From Saposhnikovia divaricata (taxonomy: Eukaryota > Streptophyta > Magnoliopsida > Apiales > Apiaceae), in assembly GCA_036435485.1 (NCBI GenBank), contig CM071596.1, positions 17,820,001-17,884,000 of the forward strand: DNA of 64,000 nucleotides, in the 5' to 3' direction. Position numbers and translations under genes: made by a program. Positions 22,807 through 34,796 of the stretch are shown here, in pieces. The first letter of the stretch is position 1. Each line of letters opens with the position of its first letter. A model generated the notes under the pieces. The model was not told the origin of the DNA. It saw nothing but the letters and a program-made list of their open reading frames with translations, and made no database searches.

Positions 22807-25064
22807 ATGTCTGGTTACAAGGATGGTAATACTAAGATCCCTATGCTCAAGAGAAACGAATATACTCTATGGGAAGTGAAGATGTTGCATCACCTGGAAG
22901 CAACAGATCCTGATTATCTTGACAGAATCAGAGATGGGCCTTTTGTTCCAACAAGGCTTGTTCCAGAACATACAGCAGAGAAGCCTAAATCTGAATGGAC
23001 AGATAAGGAAAAGGAGAACGTTCTTAAGGATGCTAAAGTGAGAAACATACTATTCAACAGTCTTGATTCTGTTCTCACTAACTATGTTCTCTCTTTTAAA
23101 ACTGCTAAGGAGATATGGGACAATCTAAAGGTTCACTGTGAAGGAACAAAACCTGTCAGGAAGAATATGAGGACACTTCTCATACAACAGTATGAGTACT
23201 TTGAATCCAAGTCTGGTGAGTCACTTATTGACACCTTTGATAGGTTTACTAAACTCATCAATGAGATGGCCATGCATGGTAAATATTATGACTTGGAGGA
23301 TATGAATACTAAGTTTATGAAAGCTCTTCCTGATTTCTACAATGAGAAGATATCTGAAATCAAGGAAGCTAATGATCTAGATGAAATATAATTAGAAGCA
23401 GTTTATGGGAAATTGAGAGCTTATGAACTTGACAGACAGCAGAAAAAGAGCAGGAGTGAAGGAAAGTTGAAAACTGTTGCACTCACTGCTCAATCAGAAT
23501 CAAAGAAGCTTCCAGAAGAAAAGTCTGAATCTACTGAAAGAGACTTGAGGAAGAAGAAGAGCAAAGAAAGTTCTGAGTCAGAGACTGCAGATATAGACTC
23601 TGAAGATAATGATTCTGAATCAGAGATGCAAGAACTCTATGCTATGTTTGCTAAAGCTTTCAAGAAAGGAAGATTCAACAGGAGAAGATTTAGCAAAGGA
23701 TCTTTTCAGAAGAAAGAGGAGAAGAAGAGTGACAAAGGCAAGAGTACAATTATCAAGCTTGATAATGCCAAGTTCAAGTGCTTTAACTGCAGTGAGCTTG
23801 GACACTTTGCTAGTGAGTGCAAGAAGCCTAGGAATTCAGGGATGGGTAATGCACTCATGGTCACACAGAAGGATTGGGCAGACTCCAGTGATTCTGAAGA
23901 TGAATTGGATTATGACAACATTGTATTGATGGCAAGTGCTTCAGACAATCCTGGATCTCCAAAGAAAACTTCTTCATCTTCTGTTAAGGTATCACTTCAC
24001 TCTCTTGATTCATTTGATAGCTTAGATTCTGATGATATTAGATCTATTCATGTTGAGTTTAAGAATCTTATGACTAATTTCAAAATTCTTGCTAGTGAAA
24101 AAGATGAATTTAAGGCAAAGAATGATGAATTAGTTACTAGAAATAATTTTCTTGAATCTGAGTTAATTCAAATGGAAGAAAATAGGTTAAGTTCTGATAA
24201 AGCTAAGCATGATTATGGTGTTATCCTTGAGGCTTATGACTATGTCAGAAAAGAACTAGAGGAAGAGAGAGATATGATGAAAACCATTAACACTTCTGGT
24301 AAAAAGACTCAAGAAATCATTGACAATCAAATTCTTGGTAAAGTCTATGGCTTAGGTTTTGGAAAGAATAAAAGTGAAAATTCTGTAGCTATTGTCTTGG
24401 ATGATAGGAAAGAAGAAGCTAGCATATCCAAATCTGAAGGTAAGAAGATAGTTTCTGAACCTAAACATGTTAAATTTGTTGATTCTAAAGGTACCCCAGT
24501 TGTGCACAAAAGAATTAACAATAGCAATTCAGATCAGAGAGTGTTAGAAAAACCTAAGAATGTCAACATAGGCTTCTGTCTAAGTCTCAGTTGAAACAAA
24601 GACTAGAAGGTATTTCAGAGTCTAGCAAGATCAGAAGAAATAGGAATGGAAAAGAAGGTATTAAAAAGGAGAATAATTACAAGAATGTACTTGATGCACC
24701 TAGGAAGAAATGCTATAAATGTGGAAATCATAATCATTTGGCCCTAGACTGCAATCAAAAACCTTCTTGGAAAACTGAGTCCAGATTCCCCAAGACTCAG
24801 AGAATTCAATACCAACCCCAAGAACCCTGTTATCATTGTCGTAGTTTACTTCATTCTATTTATATGTGTAAGGAATATCATGAACTGTATTATAACTATT
24901 ATTCTTTGAAATATGAAACTCCCAGTCACAAACAGTTTGTGAAATCAAAGTCTAAGGTTGACTATGCAACAGGTAAATCAAAAACAAAATCTTCAAAGCC
25001 TGTTGGTTCAAAAGTTAGTAAGAAAGGATCCAATCAAAGTTGGGTCCTAAAAAATTCTAACTAG
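22807..25064 (+). pseudogene. Element 2 gag (broken): capsid domain, coiled coil and three zinc knuckles
   Basis: The ATG at 22807 opens a gag core of the UBN2 type (EYTLWEVKMLHHLEATD; FKTAKEIWDNLK). A TAA at 23389-23391 interrupts it and the same frame continues. A Lys/Ser/Glu-rich linker leads to a zinc knuckle (CFNCSELGHFASEC, 23779-23820), an acidic segment and a coiled coil (about 24040-24290). A frameshift near 24585 follows. The next frame holds two more CX2CX4HX4C boxes (CYKCGNHNHLALDC 24711-24752; CYHCRSLLHSIYMC 24828-24869) and a Ser/Lys-rich tail ending in WVLKNSN and TAG at 25062-25064. Three knuckles is one more than in element 1. The third lacks the usual glycine before the His. 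Confidence 0.88.
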
Positions 25065-25081
25065 CTACTTTTTGTTTGCAG

Positions 25082-28000
25082 GGCACTGAAAAGAAGCATT
25101 CAATTATCTTGGACAGTGGATGCTCTGGACATATGACTGGAAAGAAGTCCCTGCTTACAAAGTTTGAGAGGAAAGCTGGCCCAGTAATAACCTTTGGAGA
25201 TGGAAACAAAGGAGAAACTCTGGGATATGGCTCAATTATTTTGGGGAATGTCATCATAGAAAACATAGCACTGGTTGAAGGCTTGAAACACACACTTTTA
25301 AGCATAAGTCAACTGGGTAATAAGGGTTACCAATCAATCTTTGACAGTGAAGGATGCAAAATTTTAAATATGAAGAATGGAGACATTGTTCAGACTGGTC
25401 AGAGACATGGTAACATATATGAAGCCAGCTTGAGTGACACATCTAAAGGAACTGTCAGATGTCTTTATAGCAAGGCATCAAATGATGAAAGCTGGAACTG
25501 GCACAAGAAGCTCTCACATCTCAATTTCAAGAAGCTTAATCAACTTGTTAAGCACCATCTGGTGAGAGGCCTACCTCAGGCAAATTATGTGCAAGATGGA
25601 CTTTGTGATGCTTGTCAGCTTGGAAAATAAAGAAGAACCACTTTCAAGAGCAAGACAGAAAATTCAATTACTGAACCATTTCACATGCTGCATCTTGATC
25701 TATTTGGTCCAGTAAATATTATGTCTATCAACAAGAAAAGATATGCTCTAGTGATAGTGGATGATTACACAAGGTTCACATGGGTATTCTTTCTACATAA
25801 AAAGGATGAAGCTCCTCAGCAAATCATTGAACTTGTCAAGAATATTCAGAATAGCTCTGAATACAAGGTCAAAGTGCTTACGAGTTACAATGGTACAGAA
25901 TTTAAGAATTCTACAATGGAGGAGTATTGTGCAGACAATGGAATTACTCAACAGTTTTCTGCACCTGGAACACCTCAGCAGAATGTAGTAGAAAGAAAGA
26001 ACAGAACTCTCAAAGAGGTAGCAAGAACCATGCTTGCAGATGCAAAGCTTCCAACCTATTTCTGGGCAGAAGTTATTAACACTGCATGTTTCACTCAAAA
26101 TTGTACCTTGGTAAATGGCCATGGAAAAACTCCCTATGAGATGATCAAAGGAAAGAAGCCAAGTGTGAAATATTTTCACATCTTTTGATGCAAATGCTAT
26201 GTCTTGAAAGTTCATCCAGAACAACTTGGAAAATTTGAAGCCAAATCGGATGAAGGAATCTTTCTAGGATATTCAGCATCAAAGGCCTTCAAAGTATACA
26301 ATCTCAGAACTCACATTGTTATGAAATCAATTCATGTTGCATTTGATGATAAGAAGTTTGGAATTTTGCAAACTGATGAAAGCCATGACAATCTGAAATT
26401 TGAAAATCTTAAGTATTCTGAGATTCTCTCCAGCGATGATGAAGGTCCTCCAGCGGAAATCTCTATTGCTTCTCAAAGGAATGTTACTGTTGAGGGGGAG
26501 CAATTCAATCAAGGAGAACATAGTACTGGTCAGGATCAGACTAGTCTTTCAGAGTCTACTTCATCAGGAACTGATCCTTCAGAGTATAATGAAGAAAGAT
26601 CAGAAACTAGCAGCAGTATTGAATCCACTGATTCTACTGATCAAGGGGGAGCTTTTGAAGGTAGAGAAAGTTCTTCTACAAGAGATACCAATAACTTAGG
26701 GGGAGAGTTTAGCAGGAATCTACCACCTGTTAAAAAATGGACAAGGGATCATACTGAAGATTTGATTATTGGTGATCCAAATAGTGGTGTTCGAACTAGA
26801 AGATCAATTCAAAATGAATGATTGTACAGTTGTTTTCTATCAAAGAATGAACATAAGAAGGTTGAAGAAGCCTTACAGGATCCTGATTAGGTAATATTAA
26901 TGCAGGAAGAATTGAATGAGTTTGAGAGGAACAAAGTTTTGAAACTGGTACCAAGACCTAAAGATAGATCTGTTGTTGGTGCTAAATGGGTTTTCAGAAA
27001 CAAGCTAGATGAATCTGGTATGATTGTAAGAAACAAATCAAGACTGGTGGCCAAGGGTTATTCTCAGGAAGAAGGAATTGATTATGATTAAACCTTTGCA
27101 CCTGTAGCAAGCTTGGAAGCATCAGAATGTTTCTTGCATTTGCAGCTCATTCAAAATTCAAGGTATACCAGATGGATGTAAAGAGTGCTTTTCTAAATGG
27201 CAAGCTTGATGAGGAAGTGTATGTGGAGCAACCACCTGGTTTTGTTGATCCAAAGTTTCCAAATCATGTCTACAAACTTGACAAGGCACTCTATGGACTA
27301 AAGCAGGCACCAAGAGCATGGTATGACACTTTGTCTAAATTTCTTCTTGAAGGCTTCACAAGAGGTACAATTGACAAAACTCTATTCTTTAGAAAGATAA
27401 AAGGTGATTTGCTTTTAGTTCAAGTTTATGTTGATGATATTATATTTGGTTCTATTAATGAAAAGTTATGTGCTAAGTTTAGCAAGCTTATGCAGTCTAA
27501 GTATCAAATGAGCATGATGGGTGAACTAAATTACTTTTTAGGCTTGCAGGTCAAACAGACTGAGACTAGTATTTTCATTAATCAGTCAAAGTATATCAAA
27601 GATCTTTTAAAAAGGTTTGACTTTCAAGATTGTGCAATTGCAAAGACACCAATGGCAACAGCCACTAAGATAGACTCTGATTCTAAGGGAAAGAGTGTTG
27701 ATAACACTAGCTATAGAGGCATGATAGGTTCACTGTTATATTTAACTGCAAGTAGACCAGATATAATGTTCTCTACCTGTTTATGTGCTAGATTCCAAAG
27801 TGATCCTAAGGAATCTCAGTTAATTGCTGTGAAGAGAATTTTTAGATATCTCAAGGGAACTCCAAATCTTGGTTTTTGGTATCCAAGAGAATCTGATTTC
27901 TCCCTAATTGGCTATTCAGACTCTGATTATGCAGGGTGTAAAATAGACATGAAAAGCACTACAGGTACATGTCAATTCTTGGGAAACAGATTGATTTCTT

Positions 28001-28368
28001 GGGCAAGCAAGAAGCAACAATCAGTTTCAACCTCAACTGCAGAAGCTGAATACATTGCAGCAGGCAGTTGTTATGCTCAACTCCTTTGGATAAGAAATCA
28101 GTTGATGGATTATGGTATGACACATAGTAATATTCCTATGTTTTGTGATAATACTAGTGCTATCAAAATTGCAGAAAATTCAGTTCAACACTCAAGGACT
28201 AAGCACATTGGTGTCAGGTATCATTTTATTAGAGAACATATTGAAAATGGTACTGTGGAACTTCATTTTGTTTCTACTGACAAACAGCTTGCAGATATTC
28301 TAACTAAACCACTTGATGAGGCTACATTCATTAGATTGGTTAATGAGTTAGGAATGTTAAACTTTTAG
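25082..28368 (+). pseudogene. Element 2 pol (broken): protease, integrase, RT and RNase H
   Basis: Copia-order polyprotein starting just after a splice-acceptor-like TTTTTGTTTGCAG. Protease LDSGCSGHMTG has its Asp at 25112. The HHCC zinc domain lies near 25495-25625. The integrase keeps the first Asp (25697) and the Glu in VVERKN, but the second catalytic Asp position reads Tyr (TAC 25886-25888), and a residue is missing before VVERKN. A Ser/Thr-rich linker holds three GGGGGAG tracts. RT YVDD is at 27427-27438; RNase H ends at the TAG at 28366-28368. Stops occur at 25628 (TAA), 26186 (TGA), 26819 (TGA), 26888 (TAG) and 27089 (TAA), with a one-base loss near 27115. It cannot yield a functional product. 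Confidence 0.93.
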
Positions 28369-28843
28369 ATCTTTAACATCTACAAAAGTAGCGAGGTATG
28401 TTCTTTCAGCATATAGACTTGATATCTTTGTCAGGATCTATACTTGATTGTTAAATGCTTAAGCTGTAACATCTTACTTTGATAAATTTCAGTTGATAGA
28501 CTTATTAATAAACATCAGGATTAGGATTGCTATCAGGATGCTGACGTCATCAGTATTGACATCAGGATTGTATTGTCAGTATCAGGATTGTGAAATTTGT
28601 GTGTCTTACTATTTCAAATCTTGAAGATCATTCTATACAGTGGTTCAATTCTGAGTTTTGTTAAGTCTATGTTAGCAAGTTTTACCACATGCATACTGAT
28701 AATTTATGTCATTATTCAGATCAGTCAATAAACAACAATAGACAAGTAGATAATAATAAAACTTGTATTTTCATTAATCAAAAGCATTACATACATGGAA
28801 ATGAAATACAATTCTTCTTTTTGTCTAACTACTACTGATAATC
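28369..28843. other. Element 2 spacer with iterated ATCAGGAT motif
   Basis: Non-coding sequence between pol and the antisense remnant. The motif (A)TCAGGAT recurs at about 28432, 28515, 28532, 28562 and 28580, and again at 29551 and 29589. Its reverse complement recurs in the LTRs. The 3' part may be the downstream region of the antisense gene. Confidence 0.55.
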
Positions 28844-29300
28844 CTATTCTTGTCTAAAGTTGGGGCTTTTGAATCCTGCTTCTTTCATTTGTCTAAGAGA
28901 CAGGACAAGGAGCATCTCAAGATCCGCGTTAGGGATTTTAAATGCCTCATCTGCTTCTAGACTTCATCTCAGGATGACTTGAATGAGAGCAGCTGACTCA
29001 TCTTCATGGTTATTGAAGAAAATGAATAGCATCTCCATCAAGATCAACCTCAGACTCTTCGCCAAATTCTTCATCCTCAAGGTGTGAAGAGATTAGAGGA
29101 GAATTTTGTTCGACTGGTAGATGTTTTAGAGGAGATTCATGGAAATCATCTGGGTTAAGATTAACCATATCTGACTTGATGAGAAAAGTCATCTCTTCTA
29201 AGAGATAGTTCACTTGCTCCTGATCATCAAGAGTAAAGAACTTCTCAGTGGTAATAAACCAAAAGCTAGGGTTCATATGAAGATTTGGGTTGAAAGCCAT
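28844..29300 (-). pseudogene. Antisense gene remnant inside element 2
   Basis: On the strand opposite gag-pol, an ATG at 29300 in a strong plant context (CACCATGGCT) opens a frame of 96 codons: hydrophobic and aromatic at first (NPSFWFITTEKFFTLDDQE), then acidic (LEDEEFGEESEVDLDGD). It ends at a stop at 29010, but the adjacent frame continues with plausible coding sequence (NNHEDESAALIQVIL). After a TGA at 28974-28976 come LEMLLVLSLRQMKEAGFKSP and a TAG at 28844-28846. One frameshift and one nonsense change would explain the break, so about 150 residues in all. I do not recognise the protein. A TATA box lies 57 bases upstream. An upstream in-frame ATG exists at 29342, but the TATA position favours 29300. 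Confidence 0.5.
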
Positions 29301-29355
29301 GGTGTAAAGAGAAAAGAATGAAAAGGTTTTGGAGTATGGCATAAGGCTTTAGTTT

Positions 29356-29364
29356 CTTTTATAG
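29356..29364 (-). promoter_or_regulatory. TATA box for the antisense gene of element 2
   Basis: Read on the minus strand this is CTATAAAAG, a near-ideal plant TATA box. A start 25-35 bases downstream would fall near 29325-29332, just before the Kozak-type ATG at 29300. Promoter activity is inferred. Confidence 0.45.
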
Positions 29365-29973
29365 AAATACGTGGGAAGCTGAACGGTCGTTTGGGGGTTA
29401 TCAATGCAGTCAGTCATAATTATGTGTGACTGTATTTCTTATATTTTCAAGAAATGTTGAACGTATCTAACCAATTGATTTTGTTCAGATTTTATTTATT
29501 TCTTTTACAGGTAAAAGAAAATGCCACGTGGAAACTCCATTTAGTCTCTGGAATCAGGATGATATTGGTCAGGAATACAAGTGTGATTACATCAGGATTG
29601 GTGATATTTCTGTTTAGAGATCACATTGAAATTTTGTGGTTATCTTGATGAGAAGATCACATCAGAAAAGGGAAGCTGATCAGTATTGATTTTAATCTTG
29701 ATTTTACCCTGATTTATTTACTGAAATCAATTTTGGATTTTATTTTCCAAAAATCGTGGGTAACTGCATTTTTTCAAGGACTGACACCTGTCAACCTACG
29801 TGTCAACGTGTGATAATGGATCTGAAGGATTTTTGAAATATAATTATTTTGAAACTCTAATCGTGTAATTGCTTTCTCTAAATTCATATTCTCTAAAAGA
29901 AAAAACACTGTCGAGTTCTCAAAATCACTAATCAATTTCAAAGATTTCTTAAGTTCTTTTCAGATCAAAATCA
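29365..29973. other. Region between the divergent antisense gene and the accessory ORF of element 2
   Basis: About 600 bp of non-coding sequence separates the antisense TATA box from the accessory ATG at 29974, so it could act as a bidirectional promoter. It holds ATCAGGAT copies near 29551 and 29589 and a C/T- and A-rich leader (29870-29960). No ORF is supported. Confidence 0.45.
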
Positions 29974-32372
29974 ATGGCAGCTCAGAGAAGACTACCCAAA
30001 TCAATAGCTTTCAAGTTTGGTGACTTTGATTTTATGATGAACAATCATGTTGCAGCTATCACCAATAAGGAAGGGGTGTAAACTGATTTTCACCCAATTA
30101 TGGACTTTATGGCGAAAGGACCATTAAGTTATGCCTTGACAGCATCTCCACAAATTAATCAAGTAGCTGTTTCACAAGCTTGGGAGATTGCTGAGGTAAT
30201 TGATTCTACTCAGAGTCAATAAGGTAACATTGTTCTACACTTAGGACAAGACTCATTTGATATTACTGAATCTGTTGTTCATTCAGTACTTCACTTACCT
30301 GTTAGTACGAATTTTGAGAATGTACCATATGATGATGATGTTAGAACTATATTATCTGAGTTAGGGTATAATTGACCTCTAGATAACATGAGACAGTTAA
30401 ATAGATCCTTTGTTAGGAAAGAATGGTCTTTCTTCTTTGATCAAATTGCTAAATGTTTTACTGGTAAATGTAGTTCTTTTCAACAAATTACTGCTGTTAC
30501 ATCTCACATTGCATATGGCTTGCTTTATAACAGAGTAATTAATTCTGGTCACATTATCTTAAGTCAGATGTGTCTTAAACTTGGGTAAAGAGATCATGAC
30601 AGGAATATGGTTTATTATCAAAGATTCATACAACTGTTTATTAACCATTTCATTCCTGATGTTGAAGCTAGATTTGGAAGAGAATATTGTGTTTCTTCTT
30701 ATGTACAGCAAAAGAGAATTCTCTCTGACATTACAAAGAAGGACAGTGAAAAGAATCTAGATAAAATACCTGCATTACACTATCCAAATCATGTTCAGGT
30801 ACTTCTAAGAACTCATCTTCCTACTATCTATAATTCTTCTTTCTTTGATGGTGAAATGACTCAGGAATCTCAATTGGAGGAGAACCCCCTGTGTCTACCC
30901 AAGTAGCCAAAAACATTACAGTCTCTGAAACAATTCTAGAACCAAGTTTTGATCCACAGCCTATTATTTCAAAGAAGCCAACCTTTGGTGTTTCTCAAAA
31001 GACATCAGTTGTAAAGAAGAGGAAATTTGTTGTTTATAGTAGTAGTTCTAGTGAAGATGATGATAATATATCTCTTGCTGAGAGAGCAGAATTGAAGGCT
31101 GCAATTCAACTTTCTAAGCTAGGACAAAGAGATAGAACACATAGTCACAGCCAGGCTGCAGTCTCTCAAAAGGCTGTAGTTCTTAAAAAGGGAAAACAGT
31201 TACTGGATACTATCTCTCAAAAGACCGTGACTATTGAAAAAGGATCTCATCCCAAGATCACTTCTGTGTCTACACCTCTTGAGTCTTCTCAAGATAAATC
31301 TGTTGCTCACTATACTAGGAGAACAAGGAGAAAGATTCGTTTGTCACCTACATACACAATGTCTAGTCCAACTAACATTATGCAGGTCTCTATAAATAAG
31401 GATATATCTACGTCAGTATCTTACAAGAGAGATCTGGATCTTGATTCTTCATGGGAAACTACATTGACATACAGACTGGCTATGAAACTTATTTCTCTAA
31501 AAGTGGTGCTTTCCAGGCCTGTTCTAGATTTTCTGATTGAAAGAGTTCCCAAACTTTCATTTCCTGGAGAATATGGACCGTTACATCAAAGACTTGATTT
31601 AATGAAGATGTACTTCTATGTATCAGTCAGAAAGGAATTGCACAAGAAATTTGGACTTCCTAAGCATGTTGTACTTCAAACACTTCATGCATATTTATTT
31701 GACAAGGATGTCATTTTTGAAGATGCTTCAGCTCAAGGTGATCAAGAGGAGATAGTTGATAGAGGGAAGCAGTCAACAGAAGATACTATTGCACCAGTGG
31801 TGAATAGTAGGATAGATCAGATCACAGTCACTGCAACACAAGAACCATCTAGTCAGAGGTTGGATGACTCAGGAACTGTGATTGATGATGCTGAAAGGTC
31901 TTCTGTGATGACTGAAATTGCAAGTGAGAAACCCTATGATATGGGAGGAATGACTTTGATTGATTTTCCAGAAGATCAAACCAATATTGTTATTTCAGAG
32001 TCTATCCACCTTAAGGGTGTGTCTCAGCAACCAACACTTAAAGACGGTGACATACTAGCTATGGTGTCTAATGAAGTATTACTGAAGACATCAAAGTCTA
32101 GTGTAGATCCTGAAAGTGGTATACTGGAGCCTGTAGTCTCTAGAAAGAAAGTAGATGTTTGTAAGGGTTCAGAGACTATAGCAGCTCAATCCTTGGAGAA
32201 AACCTCAAACCCCATGCCATATGAGGAACCCTCTCTCCATGTGAGTTCAGGTATAAAAACTTCTTCTAACCCCTATTTTTCTGTAGGTCAAGAGAGCACT
32301 TATCCAAATTTGAGTGATACACTTGAAAAGATGGACATAGATCCACACACAGAGAGGCTGGCTTCTGACTAG
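29974..32372 (+). pseudogene. Element 2 accessory ORF (broken)
   Basis: This occupies the same place as the accessory ORF of element 1. The ATG at 29974 starts MAAQRRLPKSIAFKFGDFDF. The N-terminal globular part contains VVHSVLHLPVSTNFENV and TAVTSHIAYGLLYNRVI, matching the LHLP and YGLL landmarks of elements 1 and 3. In-frame stops lie at 30079 (TAA), 30220 (TAA), 30373 (TGA) and 30586 (TAA), and a frameshift in a C-run near 30886. The remaining 493-codon frame to 32372 is Ser/Thr/Glu-rich and probably disordered (YSSSSSEDDDN; repeated SQKAVVLKKGK / SQKTVTIEKGS). Total about 800 codons, longer than element 1's ORF because of the extended tail. Function unknown. Confidence 0.7.
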
Positions 32373-32557
32373 GCAAAAGGAGAGGTAGAAAGAGTGTTGA
32401 CTTTAGATAGTCAAAGTGAGAATGAGGGTATGGATGATCAACTCCATAGGAGGTACTTAACTTCATGATCTTAAATTCATAAATTCTATTCTGGTTGTAT
32501 TGTTATATGTTTTGACATCTACAACTTAGATTTATGCTTCAGATTCTAAAGCATAAA

Positions 32558-32568
32558 TAGGGGGAGAT
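32558..32568 (+). promoter_or_regulatory. Polypurine tract of element 2
   Basis: ATAGGGGGAGAT directly precedes the 3' LTR at 32569 and is the expected plus-strand primer. Related GGGGGAG tracts occur inside pol near 26494, 26645 and 26699. Confidence 0.85.
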
Positions 32569-33300
32569 TGTTAGGAATAATTCATAAGTTGTGATGTTGA
32601 GAATAGATTTTTGCTTATGCTTCTTGTAAATCCTGATCTTATAAAGGATTTAGCACTTTTTATAGGATATATGCGTTAGACAGTAATCTGTAGAGTTTAG
32701 TCAGGAACAGTATTGCATCAAGGACTACATGTCAGAAACTGAGATCAAATCCTTATACGCCAAGTCAAATACTGATGGATGTCAAATCCTGATGCAAGGT
32801 GGAATCCTGATATCAGTCGTGTTACTAATGATGTCATTATGGATGCTACAGAAACTGGCAAGTGATATACAACAGGATTGTTGTTTTGAAGAACAAGCAA
32901 GAAGATATCATGAAGAAAAGAATTTTTTATTGATGGAAACTATCAACTGGACGGCAGAACATTGTCATGTATAGATCATTACTTTCTGTTATTAGTTGAA
33001 AAGTAGCATTATAAATACTCTCTCTATATCATTGTAAAAGAGTGGATTTTTAAGTGCATATCGTGTGAAGCTCTGTATAATGTTTGTATTCGAGAGTTCG
33101 AAACAAACAGAGAGAGAAATTTGTATTGTCAGCAGCTGCTAAAGGTATTGTACACCTTTGGTAGAGTTTGTATTTGATTTATTTAATACAGACAAAGTTT
33201 GATTCATTCGTTTGTTCTTGTTCATCTAATCAAGCAAAAATCAGACACGATTATATAACTTGTATTCAACCCCCCCTTCTACAAGTTATTCGATTTAACA
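32569..33300 (+). repeat. 3' LTR of element 2 (732 bp)
   Basis: Direct copy of 22026-22757, with roughly 28-30 differences by eye. It starts TGTTAGG and ends TTTAACA, followed by the GCAAA duplicate at 33301-33305. Confidence 0.95.
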
Positions 33301-33620
33301 GCAAAGATTGGAAATAATCCCTCTTATGTTTGGAGGAGCATTTTAGAAGCACAGGTGCTGTTGAAATCAGGAGCTGTTCGTAGAATAGGAGATGGATCCA
33401 GTACTGACATTTTGAATGATCCATGGCTGCCTAATCAGTACTTCAACTAAAAGAACGTCAAATAACGTTAAATTTTGTAAAACGTTCTACGAACAAGGTC
33501 GCTTACTTTATATCGAGACAATCTAGTTCCATAGCTGATCGTATTTGGCATGGGGGGAATGCCCACCCAGATTTATCTCATGTAATTTTGAATGATTTGA
33601 AGTTTTAATGCAATCTTCTT
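33301..33620 (+). pseudogene. Old LINE, 3' part after element 2
   Basis: Continuation of the LINE interrupted at 22025. After the duplicated GCAAA the frame reads KIGNNPSYVWRSILEAQVLL and then RRIGDGSSTDILNDPWLP, the conserved block after the RT thumb of plant L1 elements. It then decays into stops. An A-rich stretch near 33625-33640 may be the end, but the zf-RVT and RNase H parts are missing, so the 3' side is probably deleted. Confidence 0.85.
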
Positions 33621-34557
33621 TTTATGGAAAAAAATGAAAAAAGTAAATTATTAGATTACTCAATGAAAAAAATACATTAAATCTACTAATAAAAAAGAGA
33701 TAATTTAAAAATTTTAAAATCAGTTACCTTACTATTAAGAAATTAATAATGATCCGTTAAAATTTTTGTGCTCTTTTATATTTTTTTCAACCCTGATCTA
33801 CCTAAACAATTTACAATACAATTAAAATAAATTACAGTATGTAAAGCATTACTTGACTGTTTAAAGAATTATTAGATTCTAATTATTCTATATCTTTTTA
33901 TTTTTCTTATCTTGTATGCACCTGGAAAAAACAGATTAATAACAATTCAATAACTAAAATTAATTAGTAAGTGTTAACAAAAAAGATAAAGTTACTCTTG
34001 AGAAATTCCGATCGACCACTACTTTTAATTCTTTTGCTTAACACTGCAAACACTAAATTTTGACTAATTACTATAGAATAATTTGATAAGAGTGCAAGTT
34101 AACAAATATTTCTTTCTCATAATTTTGTAAATCATAACATATATTTATATTCTTTTTAACCACCATATATACCAACAACTACATATGTGGAGTTTGTTAC
34201 ATTTTAGATAATTAATAAAATATCATTTGTAATTAAATTTTCATGAATTATGGGTAAGTTATCAGCATGATTTTACTCCACAACAAAAATGGTTAAAATA
34301 TATAAATAACTTCATTTTTGTTATTATAAATTCATTTTTTTCATTTTGTCATTATAAATTTGTTAAATTAAATTAATTTTTTGTTATTTTTTAATTAATT
34401 TTTTTTAACAATACAAAATATTTTAAACCTAAATTATGTAAGTATTTTTTTAAAAAAATCACCAGGGCTAAAGTTCATTGTCTATAAGATATTAATAGAA
34501 TTTTAAAAAAAAAATTTATTTTACTCGGGCTATAACCTTATCTCAGCCCTAACGATG
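33621..34557. other. AT-rich intergenic DNA
   Basis: A very AT-rich stretch with many short A and T runs. No gene, domain or clear repeat is visible. Confidence 0.7.
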
Positions 34558-34565
34558 ATACGCCC

Positions 34566-34746
34566 TAGGGGTGTTCATCAAACGGCACAAACCGCATAAA
34601 CCGTCCGCACCGTACCACACCGCACCGCGAAGCGTGATTTTTATTTTTCGTGGTGCGGTTACGGTTTAAAATCTTGACAAATTGCGCGGTGCGGTGCGGG
34701 TTGCGGTTTGGAATTTCAGTCACGCGGTTCAAACCGCACCGCAATA

Positions 34747-34796
<50 letters not shown>

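Larger units (their letters stand above)
22026..33300 (+). mobile_element. Element 2: complete Sirevirus-like Ty1/copia retrotransposon nested in the LINE
   Basis: Two 732-bp LTRs (TGTTAGGAATAA...TTAACA) flank gag, pol, a spacer with an antisense coding remnant, a broken accessory ORF and a GGGGGAGAT polypurine tract. The target duplication GCAAA is perfect (22021-22025 and 33301-33305). Removing one copy and the element rejoins the LINE reading frame (LDA continues into KIGNN), which proves the nesting. LTR divergence is about 4% by eye, so it is older than element 1. All ORFs carry stops or frameshifts. Confidence 0.96.
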
